DNA of 64,000 bases from Sphingobium abikonense NBRC 16140 (GCF_001598335.1 NZ_BCYT01000008.1:62001-126000), one strand, 5' to 3'. Shown: positions 20,629 to 30,210, counted from the stretch's first letter. Program-made: numbers and translations. The notes: a model not told the origin generated them from the letters alone.

Positions 20629-21450
20629 ATGAACATGGTATCGCATTCCGGCCTTCTCACCGTCATGGAGCGCGCCGCGCGCAAGGCGGGTTCGAAACTG
20701 CGTCGCGACTTCGGCGAGGTCGAGCATCTGCAGGTCAGCCGCAAGGGGCCGGCCGATTTCGTGTCGAAGGCCGATGAGCAGGCCGAACGCACATTGGTGG
20801 AGGAATTGCAGAAGGCCCGGCCTGACTGGGGCTTCCTGCTGGAGGAAGGCGGCGAAATTGCCGGCGACCCGACCAAGCCGCGCTGGATCATCGACCCGCT
20901 CGACGGCACGACCAATTTCCTGCACGGCATTCCCCATTTCGCCATCTCGATCGCGGTCGAGGAGCCGCTCTATGGCGGCAACAAGCGGGAAGTGACGACC
21001 GGCCTTATCTATCAGCCGGTGACGGATGAAAGCTATTGGGCGGAAAAAAGCCGGGGCGCCTGGCGTCATGACCAGCGACTGCGCGTGTCGGCGCGGCGCG
21101 ACATGGCCGATTGCGTCATCGCGACCGGCATTCCTTTCATGGGCCATGGCGACATGGCGCAATGGTCGCGCATCTTTGGCGCGGTCGCGCCTTCTGTCGC
21201 GGGGCTCCGCCGCTTTGGCGCGGCGTCGCTCGACCTCGCCCATGTCGCGTCCGGTCGATATGACGGCTTTTGGGAGAGCGGTCTGCAACCCTGGGACGTG
21301 GCTGCGGGCATGTTGCTGGTGCGCGAAGCCGGTGGTTTCGTCAGCGATTTTCGCGGCGGCGACCAGATGATCGACCGCCGGGAAGTGATCGCGGGCAATG
21401 ACGCGATCCATTCCAAATTGCATAAATTGGTTGCTGGCGCGTTGCGATGA
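20629..21450 (+). CDS. suhB: Inositol-1-monophosphatase family protein
   Basis: A 273-aa Mg-dependent phosphatase of the SuhB/IMPase family, which hydrolyses inositol monophosphate and in E. coli also acts in rRNA transcription antitermination. Metal-binding motifs are present: FLLEEGGEIAGD (Glu), WIIDPLDGTTNFLHGIPHF, and WDVAAGMLLVREAGG. The N-terminal SGLLTVMERAARKAGSKL matches family starts. An intrinsic terminator follows 6 nt after the stop and separates it from the nuo operon. Confidence 0.9.
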   Translation: MNMVSHSGLLTVMERAARKAGSKLRRDFGEVEHLQVSRKGPADFVSKADEQAERTLVEELQKARPDWGFLLEEGGEIAGDPTKPRWIIDPLDGTTNFLHGIPHFAISIAVEEPLYGGNKREVTTGLIYQPVTDESYWAEKSRGAWRHDQRLRVSARRDMADCVIATGIPFMGHGDMAQWSRIFGAVAPSVAGLRRFGAASLDLAHVASGRYDGFWESGLQPWDVAAGMLLVREAGGFVSDFRGGDQMIDRREVIAGNDAIHSKLHKLVAGALR

Positions 21451-21456
21451 CCGACA

Positions 21457-21488
21457 AGGGCCAAGCGCTTCAATGACTTGGCCTTTTT
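21457..21488 (+). terminator. Terminator after suhB
   Basis: A stem of at least 7 bp (GGCCAAG with CTTGGCC, loop of 11 nt), followed by TTTTT. It ends the efp-suhB transcript, so the nuo promoter should lie in 21489-21576. Confidence 0.82.
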
Positions 21489-21576
21489 GCGATTCATTCT
21501 CATGCCCTTGGCCCCTTGCTTCGCATATGCAGCGGGCCTAAAGCGCGCCCACAACCTTTTCGCCCAGGGGACTCCG

Positions 21577-21951
21577 TTGGTCGATCTTGCCCAATATCTG
21601 CCGATCCTGATTTTTCTCGGGATTGCCTTGCTGCTTTCCGGCACCTTCGTTTTTCTGCCGATGCTGGTCGGCCGCCTGACTGGCGCGCATCAGCCAGACC
21701 CGGCAAAGCTCAGCGAATATGAGTGCGGTTTCCCCGCATTCGAAGAGCCGCGCAGCCAGTTCGACGTGCGTTTCTATCTGGTCGCCATTCTCTTCATCAT
21801 CTTCGATCTTGAAGCGGCGTTCCTGTTTCCCTGGGCGGTCAGCCTGGACCAGATCGGCTGGGCCGGCTGGGCGACGATGATGATCTTCATAGCGGAGCTG
21901 GTGCTCGGCCTCGTCTATGCGTGGAAGAAGGGAGCACTCGATTGGGAGTAG
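21577..21951 (+). CDS. nuoA: NADH-quinone oxidoreductase subunit A
   Basis: Small membrane subunit at the junction of the membrane and peripheral arms of complex I. The 124-aa protein has three helices, the conserved loop [20 protein letters not shown] and the helix [15 protein letters not shown]. The start is read as the TTG at 21577, preceded by CAGGGGA; an upstream in-frame ATG would add about 33 residues that do not belong to the family. First gene of the nuo operon. Its 3' end overlaps nuoB by 10 nt. Confidence 0.93.
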   Translation: MVDLAQYLPILIFLGIALLLSGTFVFLPMLVGRLTGAHQPDPAKLSEYECGFPAFEEPRSQFDVRFYLVAILFIIFDLEAAFLFPWAVSLDQIGWAGWATMMIFIAELVLGLVYAWKKGALDWE

Positions 21952-22496
21952 AACTTGAGCGGCCCATCCCCGGCACCATGCCGCCGGTGGGCACCCAACC
22001 CGACCAGGACTTCTTCAACGCGCTGAACGGCGAAGTCAGCGACAAGGGCTTCCTTGTCACCTCGACCGAGGAGCTGTTTCAGTGGGCGCGCACGGGATCG
22101 CTGTGGTGGATGACCTTTGGCCTGGCGTGCTGCGCGGTCGAGATGATCCATGTGAACATGCCGCGTTACGACATGGAGCGGTTTGGCGCCGCGCCGCGTG
22201 CGTCGCCGCGCCAGTCCGACGTGATGATCGTTGCGGGCACGCTCTGCAACAAGATGGCGCCGGCCCTGCGCAAGGTCTATGACCAGATGTCCAACCCGAA
22301 ATATGTGATTTCGATGGGCAGCTGCGCCAATGGCGGTGGCTATTATCACTACAGCTATTCGGTGGTGCGCGGCTGCGATCGCATCGTGCCGGTCGACATT
22401 TACGTGCCGGGTTGCCCGCCGACCGCCGAAGCGCTGCTCTATGGCGTGATGCAGTTGCAGCGGAAGATCCGCCGCATCGGGACGATCGAGCGTTAA
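21942..22496 (+). CDS. nuoB: NADH-quinone oxidoreductase subunit B
   Basis: Carries the terminal 4Fe-4S cluster N2 that hands electrons to quinone. The four ligand cysteines are seen in GLACCAVEM (tandem Cys), GSCANGGG and VPGCPP. I chose the TTG at 21942 because an AAGAAGGGAG ribosome site sits about 8 bases upstream and family members begin MGVEL; the result is 184 aa. An earlier GTG at 21921 is less likely. nuoC starts 1 nt after the stop. Confidence 0.94.
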   Translation: MGVELERPIPGTMPPVGTQPDQDFFNALNGEVSDKGFLVTSTEELFQWARTGSLWWMTFGLACCAVEMIHVNMPRYDMERFGAAPRASPRQSDVMIVAGTLCNKMAPALRKVYDQMSNPKYVISMGSCANGGGYYHYSYSVVRGCDRIVPVDIYVPGCPPTAEALLYGVMQLQRKIRRIGTIER

Positions 22497-22497
22497 T

Positions 22498-23334
22498 ATG
22501 GGCCATTCTGCACCCCGCATTGCGACCATCGATGGGATCGCCGAGGAAATCGGCACCCTTCTTGGGTCGATGCTGATCGAAACCGTCGACCATGCCGACG
22601 AACTGAGCTTCACGGTTGCGCGTGAGGAGCTGGCCAACGCCATGGTCGCGCTGCGCGATGGGGCGCATTATCAGCAGTTGATGGAGATTGCCGGGGTCGA
22701 TTATCCCGATCGGGCCGAGCGGTTCGAGGTCTGTTATCATCTGCTGAGCGTCACGCGGAATCACCGCATCCGCGTGAAGGTGAGCACGGACGAAAATATG
22801 CCGGTGCCGACCGTCACGCACATCTGGCCGGTCGCCGGCTGGCTGGAACGCGAAGTGTTCGACATGTATGGCGTCGTGTTTGAAGGAAATACCGACCTGC
22901 GCCGCATCCTGACCGACTACGGGTTCAGGGGCCATCCGCAGCGGAAGGACTTCCCGCTGACCGGCTATGTCGAATTGCGCTATTCCGAAGAGGATAAGCG
23001 GGTCGTCTATGAGCCGGTCCGCCTGGCGCAGGATTTTCGCAGTTTCGATTTCATGAGCCCGTGGGAAGGCGCGCAATATGTGCTGCCGGGCGACGAAAAG
23101 GCCGGCCAGGCGCCCGGCGCGCCGACGCCTGCGCCCGCTCCACCGCCGCCGCCGGCCGCGCCCAAGGGCGATGCGAAGGGCGGCACGCCCAAGACGACCG
23201 AGAGCAAGAGCGATACGGGGGCTGGTGAGCCGGCCAATGCGAAGGCAGCCGCCAAGTCGGATGATGCGCCGGTGAAGCCGGAAGAGCATACTGACGAAGG
23301 CAAGGGCACAGCCAAGCCGGAGGACAAGGCGTAA
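22498..23334 (+). CDS. nuoC: NADH-quinone oxidoreductase subunit C with added low-complexity tail
   Basis: 30-kDa-type subunit of the peripheral arm. Residues about 20-195 form the normal domain, with the signature [20 protein letters not shown] and [15 protein letters not shown]. After [10 protein letters not shown] (about residue 200) come some 78 extra residues: a proline/alanine run and then a Lys/Glu/Asp/Thr-rich disordered tail up to residue 278. The tail has no cysteines and no predicted fold. Its stop overlaps the nuoD start by one base, so the tail is genuine coding sequence. Confidence 0.93.
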   Translation: MGHSAPRIATIDGIAEEIGTLLGSMLIETVDHADELSFTVAREELANAMVALRDGAHYQQLMEIAGVDYPDRAERFEVCYHLLSVTRNHRIRVKVSTDENMPVPTVTHIWPVAGWLEREVFDMYGVVFEGNTDLRRILTDYGFRGHPQRKDFPLTGYVELRYSEEDKRVVYEPVRLAQDFRSFDFMSPWEGAQYVLPGDEKAGQAPGAPTPAPAPPPPPAAPKGDAKGGTPKTTESKSDTGAGEPANAKAAAKSDDAPVKPEEHTDEGKGTAKPEDKA

Positions 23335-24569
23335 TGGCCGATTATCTGGACGAACTGGAGCACCGCACCGACGCCAGCGATCCGACGCTGGGCGATACGG
23401 ACATCCAGAATTACACGATCAACTTCGGTCCGCAGCACCCGGCGGCGCACGGCGTGCTGCGCCTCGTCATGGAGCTGGACGGCGAGATCGTTGAGCGTTG
23501 CGACCCGCATGTCGGCCTGCTGCATCGCGGCACCGAAAAGCTGATCGAGTATAAGACCTATCTGCAGGCGCTGCCCTATTTCGACCGGCTCGACTATTGC
23601 TCGCCGCTCGGCATGGAGCATAGCTATGTGCTGGCGGTCGAAAAGCTGCTGAACCTGGAAGTGCCGCTGCGCGCGCAATATCTGCGCGTCTTCTTCGCGG
23701 AGCTGACCCGCATCTGCAATCACATGCTGAACCTCGGGTCGCACGTGATGGACGTGGGCGCGATGACGCCCAACCTGTGGCTGTTCGAGATTCGCGAGGA
23801 TTGCCTCAACTTCTTCGAGCGGGCGTCGGGCGCGCGGATGCACTCGGCCTATTTCCGGCCGGGCGGCGTGCATCAGGATGTACCGCTGAAGCTTTTGACC
23901 GACATCGCCGACTGGCTCGACACGCGTTTGCCGCGTCTGTTCGAGGACGCGATGAGCCTGGTGGTTGACAACCGCATCTTCAAGCAGCGCAATGTCGACA
24001 TTGCCGTGGTGAGCAAGGAAGACGCGCTGAAATGGGGCTTTTCCGGCCCGATGATCCGTGGGTCGGGTATCCCGTGGGATATCCGCAAGGCGCAGCCCTA
24101 TGACGTCTATGACCGAATGGAGTTCGACGTTCCGGTCGGCACCAATTTCGACTGCTATGACCGGTTCATGGTCCGCGTCGAGGAAGTGCGCCAGTCCGCG
24201 CGGATCATGAAGCAGTGCCTCAATGAAATCCCCGAAGGGCCGATCGCGAGCTTCGACCGCAAGGTGGTGCCGCCCAAGCGTGGCGAGATGAAGCGATCGA
24301 TGGAGGCGCTGATCCACCACTTCAAGCTTTACACCGAGGGCTTCCACGTCCCCGCCGGCGAAGTCTATGTGGCGACCGAAAGCCCCAAGGGCGAATTTGG
24401 CGTCTATCTGGTCGCCGACGGCAGCAACAAGCCCTATCGCTGCAAGATCCGCCCGACCGCTTTCTCGCACCTGCAGGCGATGGACTTCATGATGAAGGGC
24501 CACATGCTCGCCGACACCACCGCCGTTCTGGGCGCGATGGACATCGTGTTCGGGGAGTGTGACCGGTGA
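23334..24569 (+). CDS. nuoD: NADH-quinone oxidoreductase subunit D
   Basis: 49-kDa subunit forming the quinone pocket with NuoB. The 411-aa protein has [21 protein letters not shown] (quinone-binding His), [14 protein letters not shown], and the C-terminal end [12 protein letters not shown], all standard. It is not fused to nuoC as it is in E. coli. The next gene overlaps its stop by up to four bases. Confidence 0.96.
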   Translation: MADYLDELEHRTDASDPTLGDTDIQNYTINFGPQHPAAHGVLRLVMELDGEIVERCDPHVGLLHRGTEKLIEYKTYLQALPYFDRLDYCSPLGMEHSYVLAVEKLLNLEVPLRAQYLRVFFAELTRICNHMLNLGSHVMDVGAMTPNLWLFEIREDCLNFFERASGARMHSAYFRPGGVHQDVPLKLLTDIADWLDTRLPRLFEDAMSLVVDNRIFKQRNVDIAVVSKEDALKWGFSGPMIRGSGIPWDIRKAQPYDVYDRMEFDVPVGTNFDCYDRFMVRVEEVRQSARIMKQCLNEIPEGPIASFDRKVVPPKRGEMKRSMEALIHHFKLYTEGFHVPAGEVYVATESPKGEFGVYLVADGSNKPYRCKIRPTAFSHLQAMDFMMKGHMLADTTAVLGAMDIVFGECDR

Positions 24570-24811
24570 TGACCGCGAAGCGCGCCGACATTTTTGGCTA
24601 CCGTCGCATGTGGGCGGTGCTGCCGAAATGGGTGCGAGCCTACACGCTGTTCCTGGGACTGCCTGCTTGGGCGGTGTTTGCGCTCATGATCTTTTCGGGC
24701 CAAATTTTTGAATATGAGACATTGACCATGCTCGCGTTTGGTATCTTCGGGTCCGCTGCGGCGATCCAGACTTTCTTCGTTGCGAAAGCAACTTGGCGCG
24801 GTGAAATCTGA
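24566..24811 (+). CDS. Small membrane protein between nuoD and nuoE
   Basis: An 81-aa protein (GTG at 24566 or ATG at 24569) with two hydrophobic helices (about 27-45 and 52-72), a basic N terminus and the C-terminal [13 protein letters not shown]. It has no cysteines and no match to a Nuo subunit. It overlaps both nuoD and nuoE by one to four bases, so it is translated in line with the operon and could be an accessory or assembly protein of complex I. Function unknown. Confidence 0.72.
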   Translation: MMTAKRADIFGYRRMWAVLPKWVRAYTLFLGLPAWAVFALMIFSGQIFEYETLTMLAFGIFGSAAAIQTFFVAKATWRGEI

Positions 24812-25491
24812 TGGCTGACGCACCCCATATCCCTGATGAGGCCGAAACCCGCGCGCGCTGGGGCGCGTTCGAGTGGACCGCCGAAAATGCCGAACAGGCC
24901 AAGAAGGTCATCGCCCGCTATCCCGCCAGCCGCCAGCAGTCCGCCGTGATGCCGCTGCTCGATCTCGCCCAGCGGCAGGTCGGCGCGGAGACGCAGACGC
25001 AGGGCTGGCTGCCCGTGCCGGTGATGGAATATATCGCCCGCCAGCTCGATATGCCCTACATGCGCGTCTATGAAGTCGCGACCTTCTACACCATGTACAA
25101 CCTCGCGCCGGTCGGCCGCTATCATGTGCAGGTGTGCGGCACGACGCCCTGCATGCTGCGCGGGTCGGACGATGTGTTTTCGGCCTGCAAGAATAAGGGG
25201 CTGGTGAAGGGGTCGACCACGCCCGACGGCCTGTTCACTCTGACCGAGGTCGAGTGCTTGGGCGCCTGCGCCAACGCGCCGATGGTCCAGATCAACGACG
25301 ATAATTTCGAAGATTTGACCTATGACAGCATGAGCGCGATCCTGGACGACTTGGCAGCTGGAAAACAGCCGAAGATCGGTCCGCAGATCGAGCGGCAGAC
25401 CAGCTGCCCCGAGGGAGGGCCGACCAGTCTGAAAGAGATGGTCGAGGACAATCATGATTATCGCGGCCAGTGGGGAGCCACCGCCGCATGA
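24811..25491 (+). CDS. nuoE: NADH-quinone oxidoreductase subunit E
   Basis: 24-kDa subunit with the 2Fe-2S cluster N1a. A 226-aa protein of thioredoxin-like fold. The four ligands are in CGTTPCMLRG and ECLGACANAP. The C-terminal extension after about residue 185 (KQPKIGPQIERQTSCPEGG) is typical of alphaproteobacteria. The ATG overlaps the stop of the preceding small gene, and its own stop overlaps the next small gene. Confidence 0.95.
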   Translation: MADAPHIPDEAETRARWGAFEWTAENAEQAKKVIARYPASRQQSAVMPLLDLAQRQVGAETQTQGWLPVPVMEYIARQLDMPYMRVYEVATFYTMYNLAPVGRYHVQVCGTTPCMLRGSDDVFSACKNKGLVKGSTTPDGLFTLTEVECLGACANAPMVQINDDNFEDLTYDSMSAILDDLAAGKQPKIGPQIERQTSCPEGGPTSLKEMVEDNHDYRGQWGATAA

Positions 25492-25637
25492 GCGCGCTTG
25501 TCTCCATCATCCTCGCGATCGTCGTCTTTATCATCGCGCTTAAGATATTGGGCGCGGTGCTGGGCCTCGTCCTCGGGCTGGCGGTGGCCGTGCTCGCCTA
25601 TTTCGTTGCTGAAAAACTGATCGGAAAGGGCCGATAA
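25488..25637 (+). CDS. 49-aa membrane microprotein between nuoE and nuoF
   Basis: A short reading frame starting ATGAGC (ATGA overlap with the nuoE stop) and ending TAATG, which is also the nuoF start. The 49-aa product, [19 protein letters not shown] at its start, is almost entirely one or two hydrophobic helices with a KLIGKGR tail. Exact start/stop overlaps on both sides and normal codon use argue that it is real. It is small enough to be missed by automatic annotation. Function unknown; a complex I accessory role is only suggested by position. Confidence 0.72.
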   Translation: MSALVSIILAIVVFIIALKILGAVLGLVLGLAVAVLAYFVAEKLIGKGR

Positions 25638-26974
25638 TGGCCGAAGATACCGCGCCCCCCGCGCCGCCGCCGTTTGTCGGTCCGCTGGCCGACAAGGATC
25701 GCATCTTCACCAACGTCTATGGCTTCCAGGATTGGGGCATTGACGCGGCGATGAAGCGCGGCGACTGGGACAATACCAAGGCCCTGCTGGAGATCGGCCA
25801 GGACGAGATCATCAACCGCATCAAGGCGTCCGGCCTGCGCGGTCGCGGCGGCGCGGGCTTCCCGACCGGCATGAAGTGGAGCTTCATGCCCAAGGAAAGC
25901 AAAGACGGCCGGCCGAGCTTCCTGGTCATCAACGCCGACGAATCCGAACCGGGGTCTTGCAAGGACCGCGAGATCATCCGCCACGATCCGCACAAGCTGA
26001 TCGAAGGCGCGCTGATCGCCGGTTTCGCGATGCGCGCGCGCGCGGCGTACATCTATATCCGCGGCGAATTTATCTATGAGGCGAAGGTCCTCTTCGCCGC
26101 CGTCGAGCAGGCCTATGCCAAGGGCTTCCTGGGCAAGAATGCCTGCGGGTCGGGCTATGATTTCGACGTGTTCGTCCATCGCGGCGCGGGCGCCTATATT
26201 TGCGGCGAGGAAACCGCACAGATCGAAAGCCTGGAGGGCAAGAAAGGCCAGCCGCGCCTGAAGCCGCCCTTCCCGGCGGGCGCGGGCCTTTATGGATGCC
26301 CGACAACGGTCAACAATGTGGAATCGATCGCGGTCGGCCCGACGATCCTGCGGCGCTCGCCCGAATGGTTCGCCTCCATCGGGCGACCCAATAATCTGGG
26401 CACCAAGCTGTTCCAGATCAGCGGTCATGTGAACAAGCCCTGCGTGGTCGAAGAGGCGATGGGCATTCCATTCCGCGAGTTGATCGACCGCCATTGCGGC
26501 GGCATTCGCGGCGGCTGGGACAATCTGCTGGCGGTGATCCCCGGCGGTTCGTCGGTGCCGCTGGTGCCGGCGAAGGAGATCATGGACGCGCCGATGGACT
26601 TTGACGGGCTGAAGGCGCTCGGATCGGGTCTTGGCACCGCCGCTGTCATCGTCATGGACAAGTCGACCGACATCGTCCGCGCCATTTCGCGCCTGTCCTA
26701 TTTCTACAAGCATGAAAGCTGCGGGCAGTGCACGCCGTGCCGCGAAGGCACCGGCTGGATGTGGCGGGTAATGGAGCGGCTGCGCACCGGCGACGCCGAC
26801 CAGAGCGAAATCGACATGCTGTTCCAGGTGACCAAGCAGGTCGAAGGTCACACCATCTGCGCGCTGGGGGACGCGGCCGCCTGGCCGATCCAAGGCCTGA
26901 TCCGCCATTTCCGCCCTGAGATCGAGCGCCGGATCGCCGAACGCGGCGCGCCGGTGATGGAGGCTGCCGAGTGA
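25637..26974 (+). CDS. nuoF: NADH-quinone oxidoreductase subunit F
   Basis: 51-kDa subunit that oxidises NADH via FMN and holds cluster N3. The NADH/FMN glycine loop is [15 protein letters not shown], with [12 protein letters not shown], the FMN-site [12 protein letters not shown], and cluster ligands in [15 protein letters not shown]. Full length at 445 aa. The next gene begins with a GTG overlapping its stop. Confidence 0.97.
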   Translation: MAEDTAPPAPPPFVGPLADKDRIFTNVYGFQDWGIDAAMKRGDWDNTKALLEIGQDEIINRIKASGLRGRGGAGFPTGMKWSFMPKESKDGRPSFLVINADESEPGSCKDREIIRHDPHKLIEGALIAGFAMRARAAYIYIRGEFIYEAKVLFAAVEQAYAKGFLGKNACGSGYDFDVFVHRGAGAYICGEETAQIESLEGKKGQPRLKPPFPAGAGLYGCPTTVNNVESIAVGPTILRRSPEWFASIGRPNNLGTKLFQISGHVNKPCVVEEAMGIPFRELIDRHCGGIRGGWDNLLAVIPGGSSVPLVPAKEIMDAPMDFDGLKALGSGLGTAAVIVMDKSTDIVRAISRLSYFYKHESCGQCTPCREGTGWMWRVMERLRTGDADQSEIDMLFQVTKQVEGHTICALGDAAAWPIQGLIRHFRPEIERRIAERGAPVMEAAE

Positions 26975-27339
26975 TCGAGCAGCCTGTCACCGGCTACAAG
27001 ACGCTGCGGGTGTTCGGATGGGGTTTCGCCCTTATCTGGGCGGCCTTCTTCGTCACGCTGGTGTTCGCGCTGGCGGACGCGCCGTCGCTTTATGGCGAAC
27101 CGATCGTCATCGCGACGCTGGTGGGGATGGTCATGGCGGTGTTCGGCGCTTACCTGACCGGACTGGCCAAGGCGCTTGGCGTCTATCTCTATGTGGCTGG
27201 CGCGGGCATTCAGGTCATCAAGGGCTTTTTCCTGTCCCAGACATGGGGCTTTACCTGGGGCTATGCCCTGTTTCTTGTCATGTTCGTCGCGGTCGTCGTG
27301 CCGAACTGGAATCTATTCCGGGGTCGTCCCAATGCGTGA
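26971..27339 (+). CDS. Membrane protein between nuoF and the 237-aa gene
   Basis: A 122-aa protein with three to four predicted helices (about 12-34, 42-66, 68-88, 92-112). It starts at a GTG that overlaps the nuoF stop (GTGA). There is no resemblance to a Nuo subunit and no catalytic motif. The position, overlapped by nuoF, suggests it is expressed with complex I. Function unknown. Confidence 0.7.
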   Translation: MIEQPVTGYKTLRVFGWGFALIWAAFFVTLVFALADAPSLYGEPIVIATLVGMVMAVFGAYLTGLAKALGVYLYVAGAGIQVIKGFFLSQTWGFTWGYALFLVMFVAVVVPNWNLFRGRPNA

Positions 27340-27400
27340 GGCGTGGATTATCCAATCATTGCTCAGGCGCCACGCGCAGGCTGTGGAGACTGCTGAGTGA
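27332..27400 (+). CDS. Possible 22-codon coupling ORF
   Basis: A short frame ([20 protein letters not shown] at its start) begins with an ATG overlapping the 3' end of the 122-aa gene and ends with TGA overlapping the GTG of the 237-aa gene (GTGA). It could be a true microprotein or only a device that carries ribosomes across the 57-nt gap. The product is unremarkable and I give it low confidence. Confidence 0.25.
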   Translation: MREAWIIQSLLRRHAQAVETAE

Positions 27401-28110
27401 GGTCGAGAACCGCCTCTATCCTTTTGATTGCGTTAGCCTGCGCGGGACAGCCCGCGTGGGGCCAGGCGCGGCTGGAAACGGAAACCGGTTCTCTGATTCG
27501 CCAACCTCGACAGGCTCGCATTCCCGATAAAATTGGCTTGTCAGACGCTGAACGTGGACGCGTGGCAGCTGAGGAATTTGCAGATTGCGTGGTTGAACGC
27601 CGGAAAGACGATGTTGCCCAGCTTTTAGGCGCGTTATATGGCAGCGCAGACGAGCGACGCGCTTTGAAGCGTATGGCAGTCGATCGTTGCTTATTCAGCG
27701 GACAACTAACCATGCCCAGCAGTCTGATGCGCGGGGCTGTTTTTCGTTCTCTCTACAAAAAGGATTTCGGTGATCGTAGCCCTGGATTGGCGCCTGCCGC
27801 TCCGGATTATACCGTCTATGTCAACGATCCGACGAGCAATGGTGGGGCAGTCCAGATATTGATGCTGGATTTCGCAAGTTGCGTCATTCGGGCTGATGTG
27901 AATGGTGCGAGAGGCTTGCTGCTTGCTCAGGCCGCAAGCGAAAAAGAAACACAGGCTTTTTCCTCTTTGGTTCCATTCATGGGAGCCTGCTTTCCAAAAG
28001 GGAAAAGCGCTCAGTTAAGTAAGTCAACGGTGATGGCAGTGATAGCCGAAGCCATGTATCGGGAGGCGCAGGCCGGCATGACCGACCCGACTCCTTCGGG
28101 GAAAATGTAA
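27397..28110 (+). CDS. Exported protein of unknown function inserted between nuoF and nuoG
   Basis: A 237-aa protein with a Sec signal peptide (about residues 1-23, RTASILLIALACAGQPAWGQ). The mature part has three cysteines in FADCVVER, VDRCLFSG and DFASCVIR plus another in GACFPKG, and is mostly helical with no known motif. Two internal stretches look similar (EEFADCVVERRKDDVAQLL and LDFASCVIRADVNGARGLL), which suggests a duplicated unit. Several TTA and CTA codons, rare in the neighbours, suggest later acquisition. Its start is a GTG overlapping the preceding tiny frame; its stop overlaps nuoG (TAATG). Confidence 0.7.
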   Translation: MRSRTASILLIALACAGQPAWGQARLETETGSLIRQPRQARIPDKIGLSDAERGRVAAEEFADCVVERRKDDVAQLLGALYGSADERRALKRMAVDRCLFSGQLTMPSSLMRGAVFRSLYKKDFGDRSPGLAPAAPDYTVYVNDPTSNGGAVQILMLDFASCVIRADVNGARGLLLAQAASEKETQAFSSLVPFMGACFPKGKSAQLSKSTVMAVIAEAMYREAQAGMTDPTPSGKM

Positions 28111-30116
28111 TGCCCAAGGTCAAAGTAGACGGCGTAGAACTTGAAGTGCCGGCAGGGGCGACTGTCCTGCAGGCCTGCGAGTTGGCGGGGAAGGAAATCC
28201 CCCGTTTCTGCTATCATGAGCGGCTTTCGATCGCCGGCAATTGCCGCATGTGCCTGGTCGAGGTGAAGCCCGGGCCGCCTAAGCCGCAGGCCAGCTGCGC
28301 GCTGCCCGCTGCCGACAATCAGGAAATCTTCACCCAGACCGAAATGGTCAAGAAGGCGCGCGAGGGGGTAATGGAGTTTCTGCTCATCAACCACCCGCTC
28401 GACTGCCCGATTTGCGACCAGGGTGGTGAATGCGATTTGCAGGACCAGTCCGTGGCCTATGGTCGGGGCGGTAGCCGTTACGACGAGAATAAGCGGGCCG
28501 TTACCGAGAAATATATGGGGCCGATCGTCAAGACGGTCATGACCCGTTGCATCCAGTGCACCCGCTGCGTGCGCTTTGCCGAGGAAGTCGCGGGCGTGCC
28601 GGAGATCGGCGCGATCTATCGCGGCGAGAATATGCAGATCACCACCTATCTGGAACATGCCGCCAAGAGTGAGCTGTCGGGCAATGTGGTTGACCTTTGC
28701 CCGGTCGGTGCGCTGACGTCCAAACCCTACGCCTTCGAAGCGCGTCCCTGGGAGCTGAAAAAGACCCATGCGATCGACGTCATGGACGCGGTGGGGACCA
28801 ATATTCGCCTCGACAGTCGCGGGCGTCAGGTGCTGCGCGCGGTGCCGCGCATCAACGATGACGTGAATGAGGAATGGGCGTCGGACAAGACCCGGCACAA
28901 TGTCGACGGGCTGGTGCGCAAGCGGCTCGACAAGCCATTCGTCCGTAAGGACGGCAAGCTGATCGCCGCGACATGGGAAGAAGCGTTCCAGGCGATCGCC
29001 GCTGTCCAGCATGGCGGCAGCGTCGCGGCGATCGCCGGCGACCTGCTCGATTGCGAAACGATGTTTGCAGGCAAGCTGTTGGTCGAAAAGCTGGGCGGCA
29101 CGATGCTGGAAGGGCGGCAGACCGGCCTTGCCTACGATGTGTCGAGCCTTTCGTCGGTGGTGTTCAACACGCCGCTCGCTGATCTGGAGACGGCGGACGT
29201 CATCCTGCTCGTCGGCACCAACCTGCGTTGGGAAGCGCCGCTGGTGAACACCCGCATCCGCAAGGCGATCAAGCGTGGCGCCAGGATTTTCGCGGTCGGA
29301 CCGGAAGTCGACCTGACTTACAAGGTCGAGTGGCTGGGCAATGATGCCGGGCTGCTCGCCAAGCTGCCCCAAGCCGTGCTCGATGCCTTCGGCAAGGCCG
29401 CGCGTCCGGCGATGATCGTCGGCGGCGGCGTGCTGGCCAAGGACGGCGCCCATGGCGACACGCTGGCGCTCGTCGAGACGCTGGGCCTGATCAAGGACCA
29501 GTGGAACGGCTATAATGTTCTGCACTTCGCTGCCTCGCGCATGGGCGGGCTGATGCTGGGCTACGCGATGGATGGCGGCATCAAGGCGATGGCGCAGGCC
29601 GCGCCCAAGCTGCTTTTCGCGCTGGGCGCGGACGAGGTCGACTATGCGGCGTTCGGCAGCAGCTTCAAAGTCTATATCGGCCATCATGGCGACAAGGGCG
29701 CGCATGCGGCGGACGTGATTCTGCCTGGCGCGAGCTATGCCGAAAAGCCTGGCACCTATGTCAATCTGGAAGGTCGGGTCCAGCGCGGTGAAAAGGCCGT
29801 GTTCGCGCCGGGGGATGCGCGCGAAGACTGGTCGATCCTGCGGGCGTTGTCGGATGTGATGGGTGTGACGTTGCCTTTCGACAGCTTCGAGCAGTTGCGG
29901 GCTGAAATGGCCAAGGCCGTGCCGGCGCTGGGCAGCGAAGGGCTGGTCGATTTCGGCTGGTCAATGCCGAGCCTGCCCACCGGCGCGACCGGCGAGTTCG
30001 GTTCGCCGATCAAGGATTTCTACCTCACCAATGCGATTTGCCGCGCCAGTCCGACGATGCAGCAATGCTCGGCCGAGCTGATCCATGGTGAAAGCTACGC
30101 GGAGGCTGCGGAATGA
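28110..30116 (+). CDS. nuoG: NADH-quinone oxidoreductase subunit G
   Basis: 75-kDa subunit with several FeS clusters. The 668-aa protein has an N-terminal ferredoxin domain (FCYHERLSIAGNCRMCLVEV), a His/Cys 4Fe-4S site (HPLDCPICDQGGECDLQDQ), and a third cluster (MTRCIQCTRCVRFAEEV with VVDLCPVGALTSKP). The rest is a degenerate molybdopterin-oxidoreductase domain. It starts at an ATG within the stop of the preceding gene. A palindromic element and 112 nt separate it from nuoH, the first real gap in the operon. Confidence 0.95.
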   Translation: MPKVKVDGVELEVPAGATVLQACELAGKEIPRFCYHERLSIAGNCRMCLVEVKPGPPKPQASCALPAADNQEIFTQTEMVKKAREGVMEFLLINHPLDCPICDQGGECDLQDQSVAYGRGGSRYDENKRAVTEKYMGPIVKTVMTRCIQCTRCVRFAEEVAGVPEIGAIYRGENMQITTYLEHAAKSELSGNVVDLCPVGALTSKPYAFEARPWELKKTHAIDVMDAVGTNIRLDSRGRQVLRAVPRINDDVNEEWASDKTRHNVDGLVRKRLDKPFVRKDGKLIAATWEEAFQAIAAVQHGGSVAAIAGDLLDCETMFAGKLLVEKLGGTMLEGRQTGLAYDVSSLSSVVFNTPLADLETADVILLVGTNLRWEAPLVNTRIRKAIKRGARIFAVGPEVDLTYKVEWLGNDAGLLAKLPQAVLDAFGKAARPAMIVGGGVLAKDGAHGDTLALVETLGLIKDQWNGYNVLHFAASRMGGLMLGYAMDGGIKAMAQAAPKLLFALGADEVDYAAFGSSFKVYIGHHGDKGAHAADVILPGASYAEKPGTYVNLEGRVQRGEKAVFAPGDAREDWSILRALSDVMGVTLPFDSFEQLRAEMAKAVPALGSEGLVDFGWSMPSLPTGATGEFGSPIKDFYLTNAICRASPTMQQCSAELIHGESYAEAAE

Positions 30117-30133
30117 TGGTCGCGCGTCAATCT

Positions 30134-30210
30134 CCGTTCGCCCTGAGCTTGTCGAAGGGCTGCACTTTTCTTGAAGAAGGACTGGGCTTCGACAGGCTCA
30201 GCCCGAACGG
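30134..30210. repeat. Paired REP-like hairpins between nuoG and nuoH
   Basis: Two 27-nt arms (30134-30160 and 30184-30210) in inverted orientation, 22 of 27 positions matching. Each arm also forms its own small hairpin: GCCC...GGGC in the first, GGGC...GCCC in the second. Four of the five arm differences keep that internal pairing intact, so the changes are compensatory. The motif family (CCGTTCG...TTGTCGAAGG and GGCTTCGACAGGCTCAGCCC) is, from memory, a common intergenic repeat in sphingomonads. It lies in the operon without ending it. Confidence 0.8.
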
